64,000 nt of DNA from Cycas panzhihuaensis (lineage: Eukaryota > Cycadophyta), in contig CM041465.1 in assembly GCA_023213395.1 (NCBI GenBank), positions 53,761,741 through 53,825,740 on the forward strand, given 5' to 3'. Positions 23,358 through 35,485 of this stretch are shown here, piece after piece; the stretch's first letter is position 1, and the number at the start of each line of letters is the position of its first letter. The notes under the pieces were generated by a model. It saw nothing but the letters and a program-made list of their open reading frames with translations, ran no database searches and was not told the origin of the DNA. The position numbers and the translations under genes were made by a program.

Positions 23358-23857
23358 TGAAGAGAAAATATAACCATAAAAGTAATGTGATAACAGAAAT
23401 TTAAACAATGCAAACAATAAATAACATAAACAAGTCAATCACTTAATAAAGAACATGAGGAGATTTAGGTATAAGCATAGATATTTTATTAATCTGAGTA
23501 ATAGGTAAATAATTATAGAGATGAATAAACCCTAACTCTTCTTATCAACTCATTAAAGACTCATCTACTACCCATGTTACATGTGCCATTTATATAAGAA
23601 TATATAGGCATAACATTACAAAATATTTCCTTATAGTTTTACAATACAATGTGCATAAACCATAAGCTATCAAAGACTCCTATAAGATACCTAAAAATTT
23701 TTCTCATGGGCTCCCGCCCCTAAAACCCTGCCTAGGGGTCACTGCCTCCCTAGAACCCCTAGCCGAGTGCCCTATAATAGGCCCCCTGACCTCACAAAGG
23801 GGCTTGGGTATAACACATACCCATGTAATGCTTGCAAAGTGTTCAACATATCTAACA
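23358..23857 (-). repeat. 5' LTR of E3
   Basis: 500 bp. On the minus strand it runs from TGTTAGATATGTTG to CTTCA. It pairs with 17837-18334. Confidence 0.87.
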
Positions 23858-24793
23858 CTAGAACTTTAGCAATGCTAGTATTGATAAAGTTGTGAGTGTT
23901 TCTTATGTTGATAAGAATTATGAGCTTCTATTTCAAAATATATTTATACACCTTAATGGTATTGTGTCATTGGATTTTAGAAATAGAAACCATAAATATT
24001 TTAATCCAACCATTATCTAAGACTTGAGTTTTTATTACCTCTTTGTATTATTGGCCATCTAGGAGATCTACTTGTCCTTCCTTTGATTCTTCTTTTTAGT
24101 CATCTTCTACTTCTGCTATGTACACTTGTCTACTCATAGAGTAGATGAATGATTGTCTCATTTTTTCATTTTTACTTATAATCATATTAGAGTCATTGAA
24201 CTCTTCTTCTAACTTTTTTTGGATCTTCCTTAATAAGGAGTCTAAAACCCATGGGTGGATCTAACCTTGTAGAAGTTATAGATAATCTATTTTTTAAAAA
24301 GATATATGGTAGTTCTCTTTTACTAGTAATTTATTTGGTCAACATAGTTATGTGTCATGCCTTGATTTAGTGTGCCTTATACCTTGATTTTTTCCATAAT
24401 TATTGGTTTGAATTTGTAAACTTCCTCATGAATGTTTATTTAGAGGTTACTTATGTAAAATGGTAATGTATCTTTTAAGTTGATTTTTCCATTACATTGT
24501 AATTTCTTGAATTTTTTAGTATATTAGTCAATTGTCCTATTTTCTTGGAAATAATACACTAATTGGACATGATATGGATCTCCCCAATTATCTTTGGTTT
24601 GTTCTCAAAAGGCATCCATAAACTCTTCAAAATTTATGAATGTTTAGTTCTCTTATTTCTATGTTGATGCCTAAATATAAAATAGGCCCTTAATGTATTA
24701 TATATTGATGCTTACTTGATCTTGGTTATAAGTGAAATAGAGTATGTTAAATGCATTTCATATTTTATTTTAACCCTTAATCATTGTCCACTT
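23858..24793. other. Unresolved interval between E3 and solo LTR copy 2
   Basis: AT-rich with stops in all frames and no recognised domain. It was joined to 31685 before the R-family insertion, as shown by the CTCCA duplication. Confidence 0.45.
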
Positions 24794-25079
24794 CTCCATG
24801 TTAAGAAAACTAGGTCCTAATAACTAGAAACTGCCACCAAGATTTAAACTATTTTGTAACTAATTACAAGAATGAAAATTGAAATTTAACATGCAAGTTC
24901 TTAAACCAGAGATAATATAATAAATAAATCAGAAAGTTAAAGCATTGCATATGCACTAGATATAACATGGTAAATCCCTAGTAGTATACTAGGAAAACAT
25001 CCACATAGGAAAGGTATCGATCTTTATTATCCAAGAATGGAGAAATATATATAATCTTCAGGAGAATACTCACAATAAT

Positions 25080-25434
25080 TGTTCGAGAACATAAAGACAT
25101 ACATGTGTTCTCATACGCAGGATATTTTACCATACACAGAAAGCACAATATAAAATATACATAGAAGATAGGCACAGAATACAGGATATATGTGGGAAAC
25201 CCTTTTGGGAAAAAACCCACCACAAAAGGATCCTCAAGGGATCATTGATTATTACACAATAAACTTAGATGATGAATATACAAGACCTCAAGGCTTTTAT
25301 ACTCTCCAAGAGGTGCCACCCGATTAGGGTTGTGACCCTCTGAATAAGTCGTACTTTTTCGCTCACACCTTTTCACATAATTAAACCACATTAACATTAA
25401 TTAAGTGGCTTAATAATTAACTGCTATGCTAACA
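25080..25434 (-). repeat. 3' LTR of E4
   Basis: On the minus strand it begins TGTTAGCATAGCAG and ends GAACA. It pairs with 30942-31296. Confidence 0.94.
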
Positions 25435-25448
25435 TCCCCCCTTAATGT
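25435..25448 (-). other. Polypurine tract of E4
   Basis: TCCCCCCTTAATGT on the plus strand gives ACATTAAGGGGGGA, directly before the 3' LTR. Confidence 0.9.
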
Positions 25449-25539
25449 AAATGTGGGGAATCTGCAACGTGTAGCGGTTGAGTTATCACGAAGGTCGACT
25501 ATCCTCGACTTCTTTATCCTTGTTGATACATCCCCCCTC

Positions 25540-26180
25540 AAGGATAACATTAGTGAGTCCTAATCTGGTATACATATTCATGAAATGGTCTTCAATGAGA
25601 GTCTTGGTAAATATGTCTGCAAGTTGTAATTCACTAGGATAATAGTCAACCTGCAGTTTCTATGACTTGATCAGTTCACAAATGTAATGGTGTTGAATCT
25701 CAATATGCTTTGTATGCACATGAAACTCTGGATTCTTCGATAGTTGAATGGTACTCTGATTATCAACAAAGAGAATCGGATGTCCATTGGAAACACCAAG
25801 AAAATCCAAGAGACCTTGAAACCATATTGCTTCTTTCGCACCAGCACTGAGTCCTTGATATTCTGCTTCTGTAGAAGATAGCGCCACTATCTACTACTTC
25901 TTCGACTGCCATGAAATAAATCCATTACCAATACTAAATAGGTATCCAACAGTGGACTTCTGATTGTTGGAATCTCCTCCCCAATTAGCATCCATGTAGC
26001 CATGCAACCTGATCTTCTCACCTCTGCAGTATTCAAGACCAAAATTGATTATCCCTTTAGATATTTCAAAATCCATTTTGCTGCCACCAAATGAGGCTCC
26101 TGTGGATTCTGCATGTAGTGGGAAACCAATCCAACAGTGTATGCGATATCTAGCCCGGTATGAGTCAAATAAATAAGACT
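25540..26180 (-). pseudogene. E4 RNase H
   Basis: GYMDANWGGD, QKSTVGYLFSIGNGFISWQSKK, then after two stops VALSSTEAEYQGLSAGAKEA, LFVDNQSTIQLSKNP and HTKHIEIQHHYI. It ends LADIFTKTL near the polypurine tract. All conserved blocks of copia RNase H are present. The Asp of MDAD is Asn in MDAN. Confidence 0.93.
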
Positions 26181-26189
26181 CCCTACCAA

Positions 26190-27060
26190 CTGACGATACG
26201 TTGTGCCATCTACAGAAGGTTTTGCCATATCCTTCTATAATCTTACGCCTTTGACACAAGGTGTTGCAATAGGTTTGCAGTGTTGCATTCCAAATCTCTC
26301 TAATAAGTTCTTCACATACTAGGATTGCAACAACATGATCTTATCTTCCATCTGCCTAATCTGGATGCCCAAGAAATAGTGAAGTTTCTCAAGATCTGTC
26401 ATGTCGAATGAAGATCCCAAATTGGACTTGACTTTGGCTATAGCCTTGCTACGATTACCACCAATGATTAGATCATCCACATACACCACGCAAGCAACTA
26501 CAGAAGTCCCTCTTCATTTTACATACAGATTCGGGTCGAGTTTAGAAATTTTAAAACCTTCAACCTTCAACTTGGCATCCATCTTCTCATACCAAACACG
26601 GAGTGCTTATTTCAGGCCATAGATTGATTTCTTCAAATGGCAAACAAGATGCTCCTTACCATCCTTAATGAATCCCAGAGGCTGCGACATGTATATCTCC
26701 TCCTTTAGATCCACATTAAGGAATGCAGACTTACCGTCCATTTGGTGTAACTCCTAATCTAAAGCAGTTGCTAAGGAAATGAGTAAGTGGACCGTTATCA
26801 TTCTAGAGACTGGTGCAAATGTCTCCTCATAGTCAATTCCTTCTTTCTGGTTGAATCCCTACACAACAAGTCTGGCCTTATACTTGTCCACCTCTCCATC
26901 AGAGCAGAACTTTATCTTATAGACCAACTTGTATCCAATAAGATTCTTCGATGGAGGTAGTATAACCAAATCCCACATATTGTTCTTCATCAGAGAACCA
27001 TACTCTTCCTCCATTGTAGCTCTCCATCATGGATCTCCTTTCACTTCGGCAAACGAATCA
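26190..27060 (-). pseudogene. E4 reverse transcriptase
   Basis: The minus strand reads [44 protein letters not shown] (YVDD at 26472-26483), SFDMTDLEKLHYFLGIQI and YRQLVGSLIYLTHTGLDIAY. The active site is intact. Stops interrupt LK.ALRVW and a few other places. Confidence 0.94.
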
Positions 27061-27379
27061 GGATCACTGGAGTCATTGGTGTCGACCAGCAGAGTTCGGT
27101 AGCATCTTGACTTGGTTCATCTATCATCAGTAAGAGTTTGCATCACCATACCAGAATCTTCAAGAGTTTTCCTTGCCCATAAAGGTATAGAAGGACCCGT
27201 TGTTAGAGGTACTTCTACTAGTGGTGGTTCCTCACTATTGTACATCCCACTTGGTCCTACTTCCTCAGGTGCTACAGTGACTGGCTCATCATCCTCTTCA
27301 CTTGAAGAATCTGGGAATGGGAGAAGGGGAGGGTAAAAAGCTTCCTTTGATTCTCTTTCAGCATGACACATCGATGACT

Positions 27380-28070
27380 CATCAAATTTAACATCCTAAC
27401 TAACCACAATCTTCTCCCCCTATGGATTCCATAGTCTGTAAGCTTTGTTCTCCGTGTAATACCCCATGAATATGCACTTCAGACCCTTCTGATCTAGCTT
27501 CTTGTGGGTATCATCAGGGATGTGGGTATATGCTATACACCCAAACGTTCTCAAATGACTAATGGTAGGCTTCTGACCAGTCTATTTCTCTTCAGGGGTC
27601 ATGCTGCGAACTGCCTAAATGGGTACCCTATTCAATATATAAATAGCAGTTGCCACAGCTTCTGCCCAAAACTTCGGTGGCAGGTTTTTAGCATGCACCA
27701 CACACCTCACCATCTCCATCATGGTATGATTCTTTCTTTTAGCAACTTTGTTCTATTGTGGGGTATATGGGATCGTAAACTCCTACTTTATACCATGGTT
27801 ATGGCATAACTAATTAAATGTATGATTGTCATATTCCTTACCATTATCACTTCGTAAAGTTTTTATTTTCTTTTCACTTTTGTTTTCAACTATCGCTTTC
27901 CAATCACAAAAGTGATCAAATACATCTGACTTATTTTTGAGAAAATAAACCTAGGCTTTCGTGGTGTAATCATCCACAAACACAAGTGTATAACGAGGTC
28001 CTAATATTGAAGGATTAGGAAGTGGTCCTATAATGTCTGAATGCGCAAGCTCCAACTTCTCCTTGGCTCT
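27380..28070 (-). pseudogene. E4 integrase core
   Basis: ELAHSDIIGPL, LVFVDDYTTKA, TLRSDNGKEYDNHTF and NKVAKRKNHTMMEM are read on the minus strand. Both catalytic Asp residues are kept and the Glu is Lys. The C-terminal part (LRTFGCIAYTHIP, CIFMGYYTENKAYRL, VKFDESS) is well conserved. The opposing short frames at 27112-27371 fall in the variable region just after it. Confidence 0.92.
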
Positions 28071-28700
28071 CTAGGCATTATCCTGAGAAAAAGGATAGCG
28101 ATGATGCCTGCCATACATGCATCCTTCGCATACACCATCTAAGCAGGTAACTGACGGTAGCCCATCCACCATCTTCAACCTCTTCAGTAGTGCAATACTT
28201 TTGTAATTAAGGTGCCCAAGGTAATTGTGCCATAGTTTACTCACGTAATCCACACTGGCAACAAAGGCATAGGACTTCTTCGGAGGTTGAAACTTCTTAA
28301 ACACCCAGAAGTTGTCCATGACTTTTTTGGTAGCTATGATAGTAATTTCTATTTTGGGTCCTTAATTAGATACTTATCTTCATAGAGCTCCACTTTCATA
28401 CCTTGTTTGCAGATCTCCCTAGCAGACAGAAGGTTTAACTGCATCTTGGGTACATAGTATACCCCGAAAAACTTGCCTCCTGAAATGGAAACATCACTGA
28501 TACCATCCACCGGCAATACGCGGGCATCTCCAAGAACAATCTCAGCACCACTATGATTTGAGTTTAACTTATCAAAGTTACGCCTCTGGTAAGAGATGTG
28601 CTTACACTCGTAATCCGAAGACCCAATAGTCTCTCTGATTTGATTTGGCTGACAAAGTTTGTGCTCAGACACAATGGGCAACAACACCCTTTCCTTTATC
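28071..28700 (-). pseudogene. E4 protease remnant and pre-integrase segment
   Basis: The open frame 28071-28319 carries LWHNYLGHLNYKSI and CEGCMYGRHHR, the GAG-pre-integrase domain. Upstream, 28349-28700 reads LGDARVLPVDGISDVSISGG, VYYVPKMQLNLLSA and GMKVELYEDKYLIKD, the C-terminal half of protease. The catalytic DSG motif is lost: the site reads GSSDYECKHIS. Confidence 0.87.
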
Positions 28701-29489
28701 ATCTCGGTTGCCTTTACGTTGGTCACGATGCTTAAACCAATAGTTCTTCTCATGGTGACCATCCTTATTGCAATAATTTCACTTTCCATTAAACTTCTTC
28801 TTGTCTTGGGAGCTTTCTCTAGACCATTGTATGATCTTCTCCTCCTTCGGGGCCTCCATCCGATGAGTTTTCATAGCTAAGGCCTGACTTGAACCGGATC
28901 CTCCAAGCAAACCATGATGTTTTAGCTTGGCATCCTCTACTAGAATTAGGTTTTTAAACCCGTCAAAAGTTTCTACCTCTATCACTTCGTCTCTATCATA
29001 TATGGTCTAGAATGTGGTGAATGCAGCTGGTAGCTTTGACATGATTATCGTAAATAAGAGTGTATCATCGATCGAATTCTGCTTTAACTCTTCTAACTTA
29101 TTCTTCAAGTTAGTTATCTTGTTCAGGTAGGAGCTGATGTTGATCTCATCTTCAAGTTTTGAATTGAGTAGTTCCAACATCGGAGCAACATGCTTATTCA
29201 TCTTCTTCTTCTCAAAAGTGTCACACAACTTCGTCTAAATCTCGGTTGGGTCATCTAGATTGTGAACAAGGGCTCTCTGGTCTGGCGCTAATGAAAGTTT
29301 TAGTAGCCCAACGGCCATAAATTGCTTCTCTTAAAGTCTGAACTACTCCTTATAGTCAAGTGGGACTGACTCAAGTTTTGCCTTGGTGTTTCCCTAGAGT
29401 TGGTTCACCATTAGAATTAGCTCCATGTTAGCCTTCCATTCGCTGAAGTTATTACCATTAAAGATAACCTTCAGCATAAGCTTCTCCAT
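28701..29489 (-). pseudogene. E4 gag
   Basis: From the minus ATG at 29489 it reads FNGNNFSEWKANMELIL, the usual copia gag start. It then runs through LCDTFEKKKMNKHVAPMLEL and YLNKITNLKNKLEELK to LPAAFTTF, a UBN2 capsid domain. A zinc-knuckle remnant (NYCNKDGHHEKNYW, near 28780) has lost its first and last Cys to Tyr. It has a handful of stops. Confidence 0.9.
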
Positions 29490-30929
29490 CTCAAATATCT
29501 GACTACAAAATGAAGTACACAACACCAAACAGATGTATTAAGGATGAAAATGCACCCTTGTAACCTTCCTTTGCTTCACGAGCATACTTCCAAGGGATCC
29601 TAACACAGATTATGCTCACGTCACTTGAGCTACTGACTGTAATTCTTCCCTTTTTCATCAACAAATGTCCTTAGGAGGTCATTAAACGTCACACCCGACA
29701 CTCCAAATGACCAAAAAATGCTTGTTTTAGTACAAAGAAGGTACCACAAGATGACGGTGCACGGTCACAAGTCTTAAATACACACACAACGCCTCAAACC
29801 ACACTTGAAATGGGTTAAAAATGCTTTAATACTCCAAGTATTATCTTCAAATATCAACAAAAGTTCATATTTCAATAGTGTAAAGGGTCACTTTTTATAT
29901 TTTTACTTTGAGGGGAATATGCCAAAAGGCATATTCCTAAAAAAGTGTAACTTTTGTGAACAAATGCCTCTTATCACTTACTTCACGTGCCTTAAATCAG
30001 CAATCAAATAGATTTAAACTATGCTAAGGTCTGAACTTAGCACTAAATCAACCAAAATACATGTTGAGAAGTCACACGGGATAGAGAGAGAGGACACAGC
30101 TATTTAAGGACAGCGGTTGGTTATCATGTCAAGCTAGCTATTTGAATGGCTGATTCACGACTTGAGTGCAGTCCTGCCACCCTTAGAATGAGCCCAGCTA
30201 GGGAGAAACACACCCAGCCATGCTTGGTTGAAGTAAGATGGAGCCCAGCTAAGAAGAAAAGATGCCCAACCACACTTCAAACATGCCCAACACAGTAGAA
30301 AGGTGCCCAGGCAGGGAGAAACACGCCCAGCCAGCATAATTTATACTTTGGCTTTATATATCTCTGCTATTTTTAGGCTATATAGTGCTTATTTTATGTA
30401 TACAAGTCTCCAAAATAGCCCAGCAATGTCTTAACACATAGGTGCAGGCTCAATACAGTGAATTCACCCAAGGAGAGGGGTCACAAAAGCACAACAACTC
30501 AAAAAAATATGAAGATCTGCTAGATACAACACCTAAACCAAGTGTAGCAGGCTAGAAATGATCCAAAAAAGGCTCCAATCTCTTCCTTATATAAATTTGT
30601 AGGTAGATGACTCCAAAAAGTGCTCTTTCCTTATGAGTTTTATTGTGTTCTAATCAACTTACTTGTATACAAAAAAGGTTGTCCTCAAAGTCACTAAGTC
30701 ACCAACAGAATGAGTTCTACACGCCTAAATATTGACTCTGATAACCCTTACACTTTGTTGAATAGTGATCTCCACTACTCCAACAACCACTGATTTTCTA
30801 TGCCTGCTTCTGCATGATGCTGGAGTTGATGGACCCTCAAGATTCATCTTGGGTCAAATGGCATCACCCGGTGACCAACGATCCAATCTCCTCGCTTACC
30901 ATCAAGCTTCAGCTGTGCAGGACCCTATC
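29490..30929 (-). other. Long leader of E4
   Basis: About 1.4 kb without coding lies between primer-binding site and gag. It includes a G+C-richer block with GCCCAGC-containing repeats at about 30190-30340. The short frames in it carry no retroelement motif. Confidence 0.5.
30190..30340. repeat. Imperfect GCCCAGC minisatellite in the E4 leader
   Basis: GAGCCCAGCTAGG, GAGCCCAGCTAAG, ATGCCCAACCAC, ATGCCCAACACAG, GTGCCCAGGCAGGG and ACGCCCAGCCAG recur every 20-50 bases, some with GGGAGAAACAC beside them. It is richer in G+C than the surrounding sequence. Confidence 0.75.
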
Positions 30930-30941
30930 GCTCTAATACCA
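30930..30941 (-). other. Primer-binding site of E4
   Basis: GCTCTAATACCA is TGGTATTAGAGC on the coding strand. It directly abuts the 5' LTR. Confidence 0.92.
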
Positions 30942-31296
30942 TGTTTGAGAACATAAAGACATACATGTGTTCTCATACGTAGGATCTTTTATCATACACA
31001 ACAAGCACAATATAAAATATACACAGAAGATATGCACAGAACACAGGATATATGTGGGAAACCCTTTCGGGAAAAAACCCACCACAAAAGGATCGTCAAG
31101 GGATCATTGATTATTACACAATGAACTTGGATGATGAATATACAAGGCCTCAAGGCTTTTATACTCTCCAAGCGGTGCCACCTGATTAGGGTTGTGACCC
31201 TCCGAATAAGACACATTTTTTCACTCACACCTTTTCACATAATTAAACCACATTAACATTAATTAAGTGGCTTAATAATTAACTGCCATGCTAACA
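30942..31296 (-). repeat. 5' LTR of E4
   Basis: 355 bp, identical in length to the 3' LTR. On the minus strand it runs from TGTTAGCATGGCAG to CAAACA. Confidence 0.94.
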
Positions 31297-31684
31297 ATAA
31301 TAATAACTAGCTCCCCTACTCTTCACAGTACATCCAATACATCGAATACCATCAACATAACAAAAAAACACCCTAAATTAGGCTATATAAGAGAGTCATA
31401 CAAGGCACAAATCTTGACCATTAAATCAGAGGTATTTTGAATGAATGACCCCGATTCTCTTTACAATTTAATATGTTTCATAGTAGTAGTTTTTTGGGTT
31501 GGGGGATATTTCCCTTGAACCCCCTCTTTGTGTGAGGGCTTCTAGCACCCCCCACACCCCCCAGCTAAGGGGGGCTTATGCCCCTCTTGGATCCCCTTTT
31601 AGAAGTTTTGGGAGGAAAACCACGCTACCAACCTATCAAAATTTTTACCTCCAAAACATTGTTGTTACATTATCTAATACTCCA

Positions 31685-32517
31685 TTTATTGAGTAGGTAG
31701 GTATTATTAAGTTATGATGGGATATGTATCATCACTATTTTTGGAATGTTTATACTACTTATTTAGTTTTATATTTGTAGTTATCAAATTTAGGAATGTT
31801 GTTATCCCCTTATCATTGGTTAATGGTCCATTTTAATTTATAAATGACTTGAGATATCTCTTAGATCATCCCTTTAATGTTTGATACCTCTAGTCTATTT
31901 TTTAGACCTCCTTCTATGAAAGTCAATATATTTTTTCTTCTTCTCTTAATACATCCAATAGTAAGAGGTTAGTATACTCCTAAACTAAGCTCCAAAGTAA
32001 CTCTTTCTTACCTCCCTTTCTTAAAAAATACATAGAATAAAAAGGAGAAATACTAAAATAAGGTGTTAGATGGTAGCTGAAAGGTTGATAACTAAATCTT
32101 ATACAAATCCCTAAAATCCCTTTAATCAACTTTTGGGATTAAAATATTAGGTTATATTGCTCTAAAATAGGTCCTATGCATACTCTTTATAAAGGATATT
32201 GAGTATAGATTCTAATAAAATAAATGACACTAAATTTTAATCTCATGGTAAAAAGATAACATAATTAGAGTGCAGGTAGGTAAATAAAAGGATAAAGGGC
32301 TATAAATGTAAGTTAATCCCCTTTTGATCTTAGTGCTAAGTCACTTGAAGAACTAAAGGAAATTATGATTTATAAGTTGGAGGTGAGACTTTCACCTATT
32401 CTTCAATTTAGCTAATTTTTTTCTAAACTTTAGGTGTGGGGGGTGTTTCTCAACTACCGGGAATGGGTATAGATGGGTCAACTCAGGTAAGAACAAGTAT
32501 GCTCCCATCTCCCTTCT
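31685..32517. other. Unresolved interval before the LARD-like unit
   Basis: No coding or repeat was recognised. A G run (GTGTGGGGGGTGTT, about 32436) lies 80 bases before the long repeat. Confidence 0.4.
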
Positions 32518-35485
32518 TAGTCATTTCAGGAGGTATATTGAAGCATTGCTTGAATCATTGCATGATTGAGTGCCTCATCTTTGTGATTACCATACATCTT
32601 GTTGCTTTTTAATGCTACATGTCCCTAACCTATGATGACCCATGGGACATGCTTCTCCGTGAGGCATGCATCCCTATGGTGCTTTATAACCCTCTACTAC
32701 ACCTCCAAATCAACTTGAGCATCGACTAATTTGTGTGATATGCTCACACCTTTCTCACCATACTATAGCCCCTAGCATTCCGTTAGGAGTGGTTGGCATT
32801 TTATATCCATCCATAGGTTTCTTGGGAACCCTACCTCTTGATGCCTTATCTGGTCTAGCCCATTTACCCACTTGGAATATTCCCAGCCATTTGGACAAGA
32901 GGGTCAATCCCTCTTAGGCTAGGGTACCCTCTTTTAAGGCCTCCATGACCTTTATCTCTCTTTTTGTCGCATTTTGGCCCCACACTGCTGTAAACTTAGT
33001 GGTACCATGAAGTTTGTCGTGGTACCGCAAAGTTTACTGTGGTGCAATTGTCCACTTCTATTTTTTTAATCCGCCATGGTAATTTTCGTATTTTTCATGA
33101 AATTGCCACATGGGTTAGTTGATGCCTAAGTCCCATCCTAACCCTAATCGCTCGATTAGTGCTGGGGTTGAGTATAAAGCCCAAAAATTCCTCATTTCTT
33201 AGATCTAACAACCTCGAACAAGCTCTTATAACTCTCTTTCTCTTACTCTTCTATAACCTTTGTAAGTTACCTCCTATAGGAAATGCCCTGTATCTGTTGA
33301 GATCTCCTGCATTCCTACTTGGTCTCTATCTTCCATAGCTCAAGTTCATGGAATCAATCTCATCAACAAGCTTTTCCAAGTGGCAATACCATTCAAATCT
33401 TGTATCTACATGTGTTCAACAATTTTTTCTTCTTTAAATTTCTAAGGATTCTCTTGCAAGCGCTCATACTAGCTTCCTCCTACACTACTCTCAGGCAAGC
33501 CTACTACAAACTCAACCCAGCAGGTAGCTCCTTGTGTTTTTTCCTCATTTTATCTCCTTCAAATTTCATTAAAAGCTAAGTTCTCCTTCATATATCTTTC
33601 ATTTTTATTCTTTCTCTAGTTTATGTAGGAGGCATTTCCTTGCAGTTTTCCTTTAATATTTGCATTTTCTTTCTGTTGTCTCTCTAGTCTCTCTGAGAGG
33701 GCTAAGAGGTGAGCCTCTCAAGGTGTGAGTGAAGGAAGCACTCAACAGGTTCTGTACCTAATGAGGCCAACTTCCTAAGGGGCAATCCCCCTTCTCCGCC
33801 TTTTCTCTCCTCCTTTTCTCTCCTCCTTGTGTCTTCCTTGGTCTACCGAACAACCCTGGAAAGCAGGCTATTGCTAGAAACAGTGTATACATCCCTTTAT
33901 TGCACTGTGTCTAGCCTTGAGAGCCCCACATTAATAGGGTATTTTAGTCCCTGGTGGTGTCATATCCCTCTTTTGGCTGCTCCCTCACCCAGTGTTGCAC
34001 ATGCTACATACTGCAACTTTGGTAGCACCTAAAACATTTCCAGTTTTCATACCATTTGTTCCTTTCATCATTGGTTGTCATATAGGCTATCTAAACCTAC
34101 TACTCTTATGCTCAAAGGTAGTGTGGAGGTATTTACATTAGAGGGTTAGCCATTCTGAGGCTAACTACTAGCATTTGTTGCTTGTTGTGACTTATGTTGA
34201 TGAGTTTGGAAGTAGCTTTCACATAGATATTTTGTGTTGTCTCTAACACTTTGTTTGCCACTTTTTGGCACTTTACTTCCTTTATATATATGTGTATCTC
34301 CTTGGCATCCTAGAAGCCCCTTGAAGAAAGGGGAAGGAAACCTTTGTGCTTGCAAGTTTTACCGCAACATTCATGAAAAGGAAGAGGTGCTTTGATCTGG
34401 GTAAGTCTTCACCTTTTTCCTTTTCATTCCACTCCCTCGTATAGTTGTTTCATTTCCTTTTATCCTTCCTGGTTCTCCTTTCTTTTCTTTTATATGGAGA
34501 AGGTAAGGAAGCCCCTTTAACACCACCTCTCAACAACATTAGTACATTGGACAAGGACAACAGAGCAAGCGCAATATATGAACAAGATATCTCCTTCGAC
34601 CGCATGACTTTCTAGGTACGTACTTCCCCCCTTCTCGTAGCTCTTTTCCTTTTGTCATTATTGGGCTTATCGTCTTGCATAGTAAACAATATAGAAGGAA
34701 AAAGATAATCAACCGGTTTGTATACATTCATCTTGCACATGCATGTTGCATGCTACTCTTATAGGAAGGAGCATATTATATAAATTATACCTCCCTCCTC
34801 TCCTACCCAAATGCAAAACGTCCCTTAGCTTTGTATTTTCCTAGTATGCATGCTTGAGCTTGTTTGGAATATCATTTCTATCCTTTCTTGTTTAAAAATA
34901 AAAGGGAGTGAGAGTGTATTTTATGTTCCCCTTTTGTGAAAGTAAGTGAGAGTACTTTTATTATCCCTTCACATACACCCTTCCATCCTATTCACACACG
35001 CTACTCTAGTTGTCCTTGCCAAGATTTAAATCCCTTCGCTCACCTAGTGATAAGGGGCCTTTTACCGTCGCTTCTTTCCCTCTTAGATCCACCTTAGGCA
35101 AGTTGTCCTAGGGAGGATTCCTGTACCCATCTCATACCCCATACCATTCATCCACACACATTACACACATACCATATCACTTTCCCATGGAAGTTCTTTT
35201 CTTCATTGGACCTCCCTTTCCCCTTTTGGCCATCCAAGGGTGGGAGGACTCCATTCCTCGGGGTTATCCAAGATACTTTATATGTATCTCGCCCTTCAAG
35301 CTAAAAGTTGAGTGAATTAGAGGAAGTTGTGTGCCATTCGTGGGTCTCGAACCTACATTCCGACGCACGGACACCCTATGTGGGTGTTTCCTTCACTTAT
35401 AGGATTGTATCTTTTATTTCTAGAATCTCCGTTGATTGCCCTAATCTTCACCAAGTATAGTCACCATCCCATAGATGCGATTCCA
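32518..35485 (+). repeat. Left long direct repeat (putative 5' LTR)
   Basis: It carries a TATA box candidate (TATAAAG, 33173-33179), two 20-bp units GGTACC..CAAAGTTT at 33001-33040, and GGGTAAGT at about 34399-34406, which matches a splice donor. Near its end, 35328-35356 resembles a tRNA-Lys-type primer-binding site. Its small open frames have no recognisable motif. Confidence 0.75.

Larger units (their letters stand above)
17837..23857 (-). mobile_element. Copia-type LTR retrotransposon E3
   Basis: LTRs of about 500 bp lie at 17837-18334 (3' LTR) and 23358-23857 (5' LTR), with the coding series on the minus strand in copia order. The flanks TTAGC and CTAGA share only three of five bases, so the target duplication is decayed or absent. 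Its left end has been tandemly duplicated (two 950-bp units), giving a third partial LTR at 18901-19284 and two copies of the RNase H end. The LTRs contain a C/G-run block. Confidence 0.88.
25080..31296 (-). mobile_element. Copia-type LTR retrotransposon E4 nested in a solo LTR
   Basis: Two 355-bp LTRs (25080-25434 and 30942-31296) and a perfect ATAAT duplication (25075-25079, 31297-31301) bound it. Coding is on the minus strand in copia order. About 23 substitutions separate the LTRs by eye. The least decayed copia here: long parts of gag, integrase, reverse transcriptase and RNase H read cleanly, though single stops remain in all. The leader between primer-binding site and gag is long (1.4 kb). 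Confidence 0.95.
24799..31679. mobile_element. Solo LTR, copy 2 (family R), split by E4
   Basis: The parts 24799-25079 and 31302-31679 are collinear with 1136-1817. They start TGTTAAGAAAACTAGG and end TATCTAATA, flanked by perfect CTCCA duplications at 24794-24798 and 31680-31684. Without E4 the unit is about 660 bp. The perfect duplication around a lone LTR supports a solo LTR. Confidence 0.85.

Noticed and set aside
27112-27371. Two overlapping opposing frames rich in Ser, Pro and Glu
   Set aside because: They fall in the variable region after the E4 integrase on the minus strand. The plus frame is its shadow and the minus frame is simply part of E4 pol.
30155-30337. Minus-strand frame with repeated SWAP/CLGTFL-like segments
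   Set aside because: It reflects the GCCCAGC repeat in the E4 leader and has no retroelement or host motif.
35344-35356. tRNA B-box-like GGTTCGAGACC on the minus strand, suggesting a SINE or tRNA gene
   Set aside because: There is no A box at the right distance and no cloverleaf partner for the acceptor stem. Better explained as primer-binding-site-like sequence.
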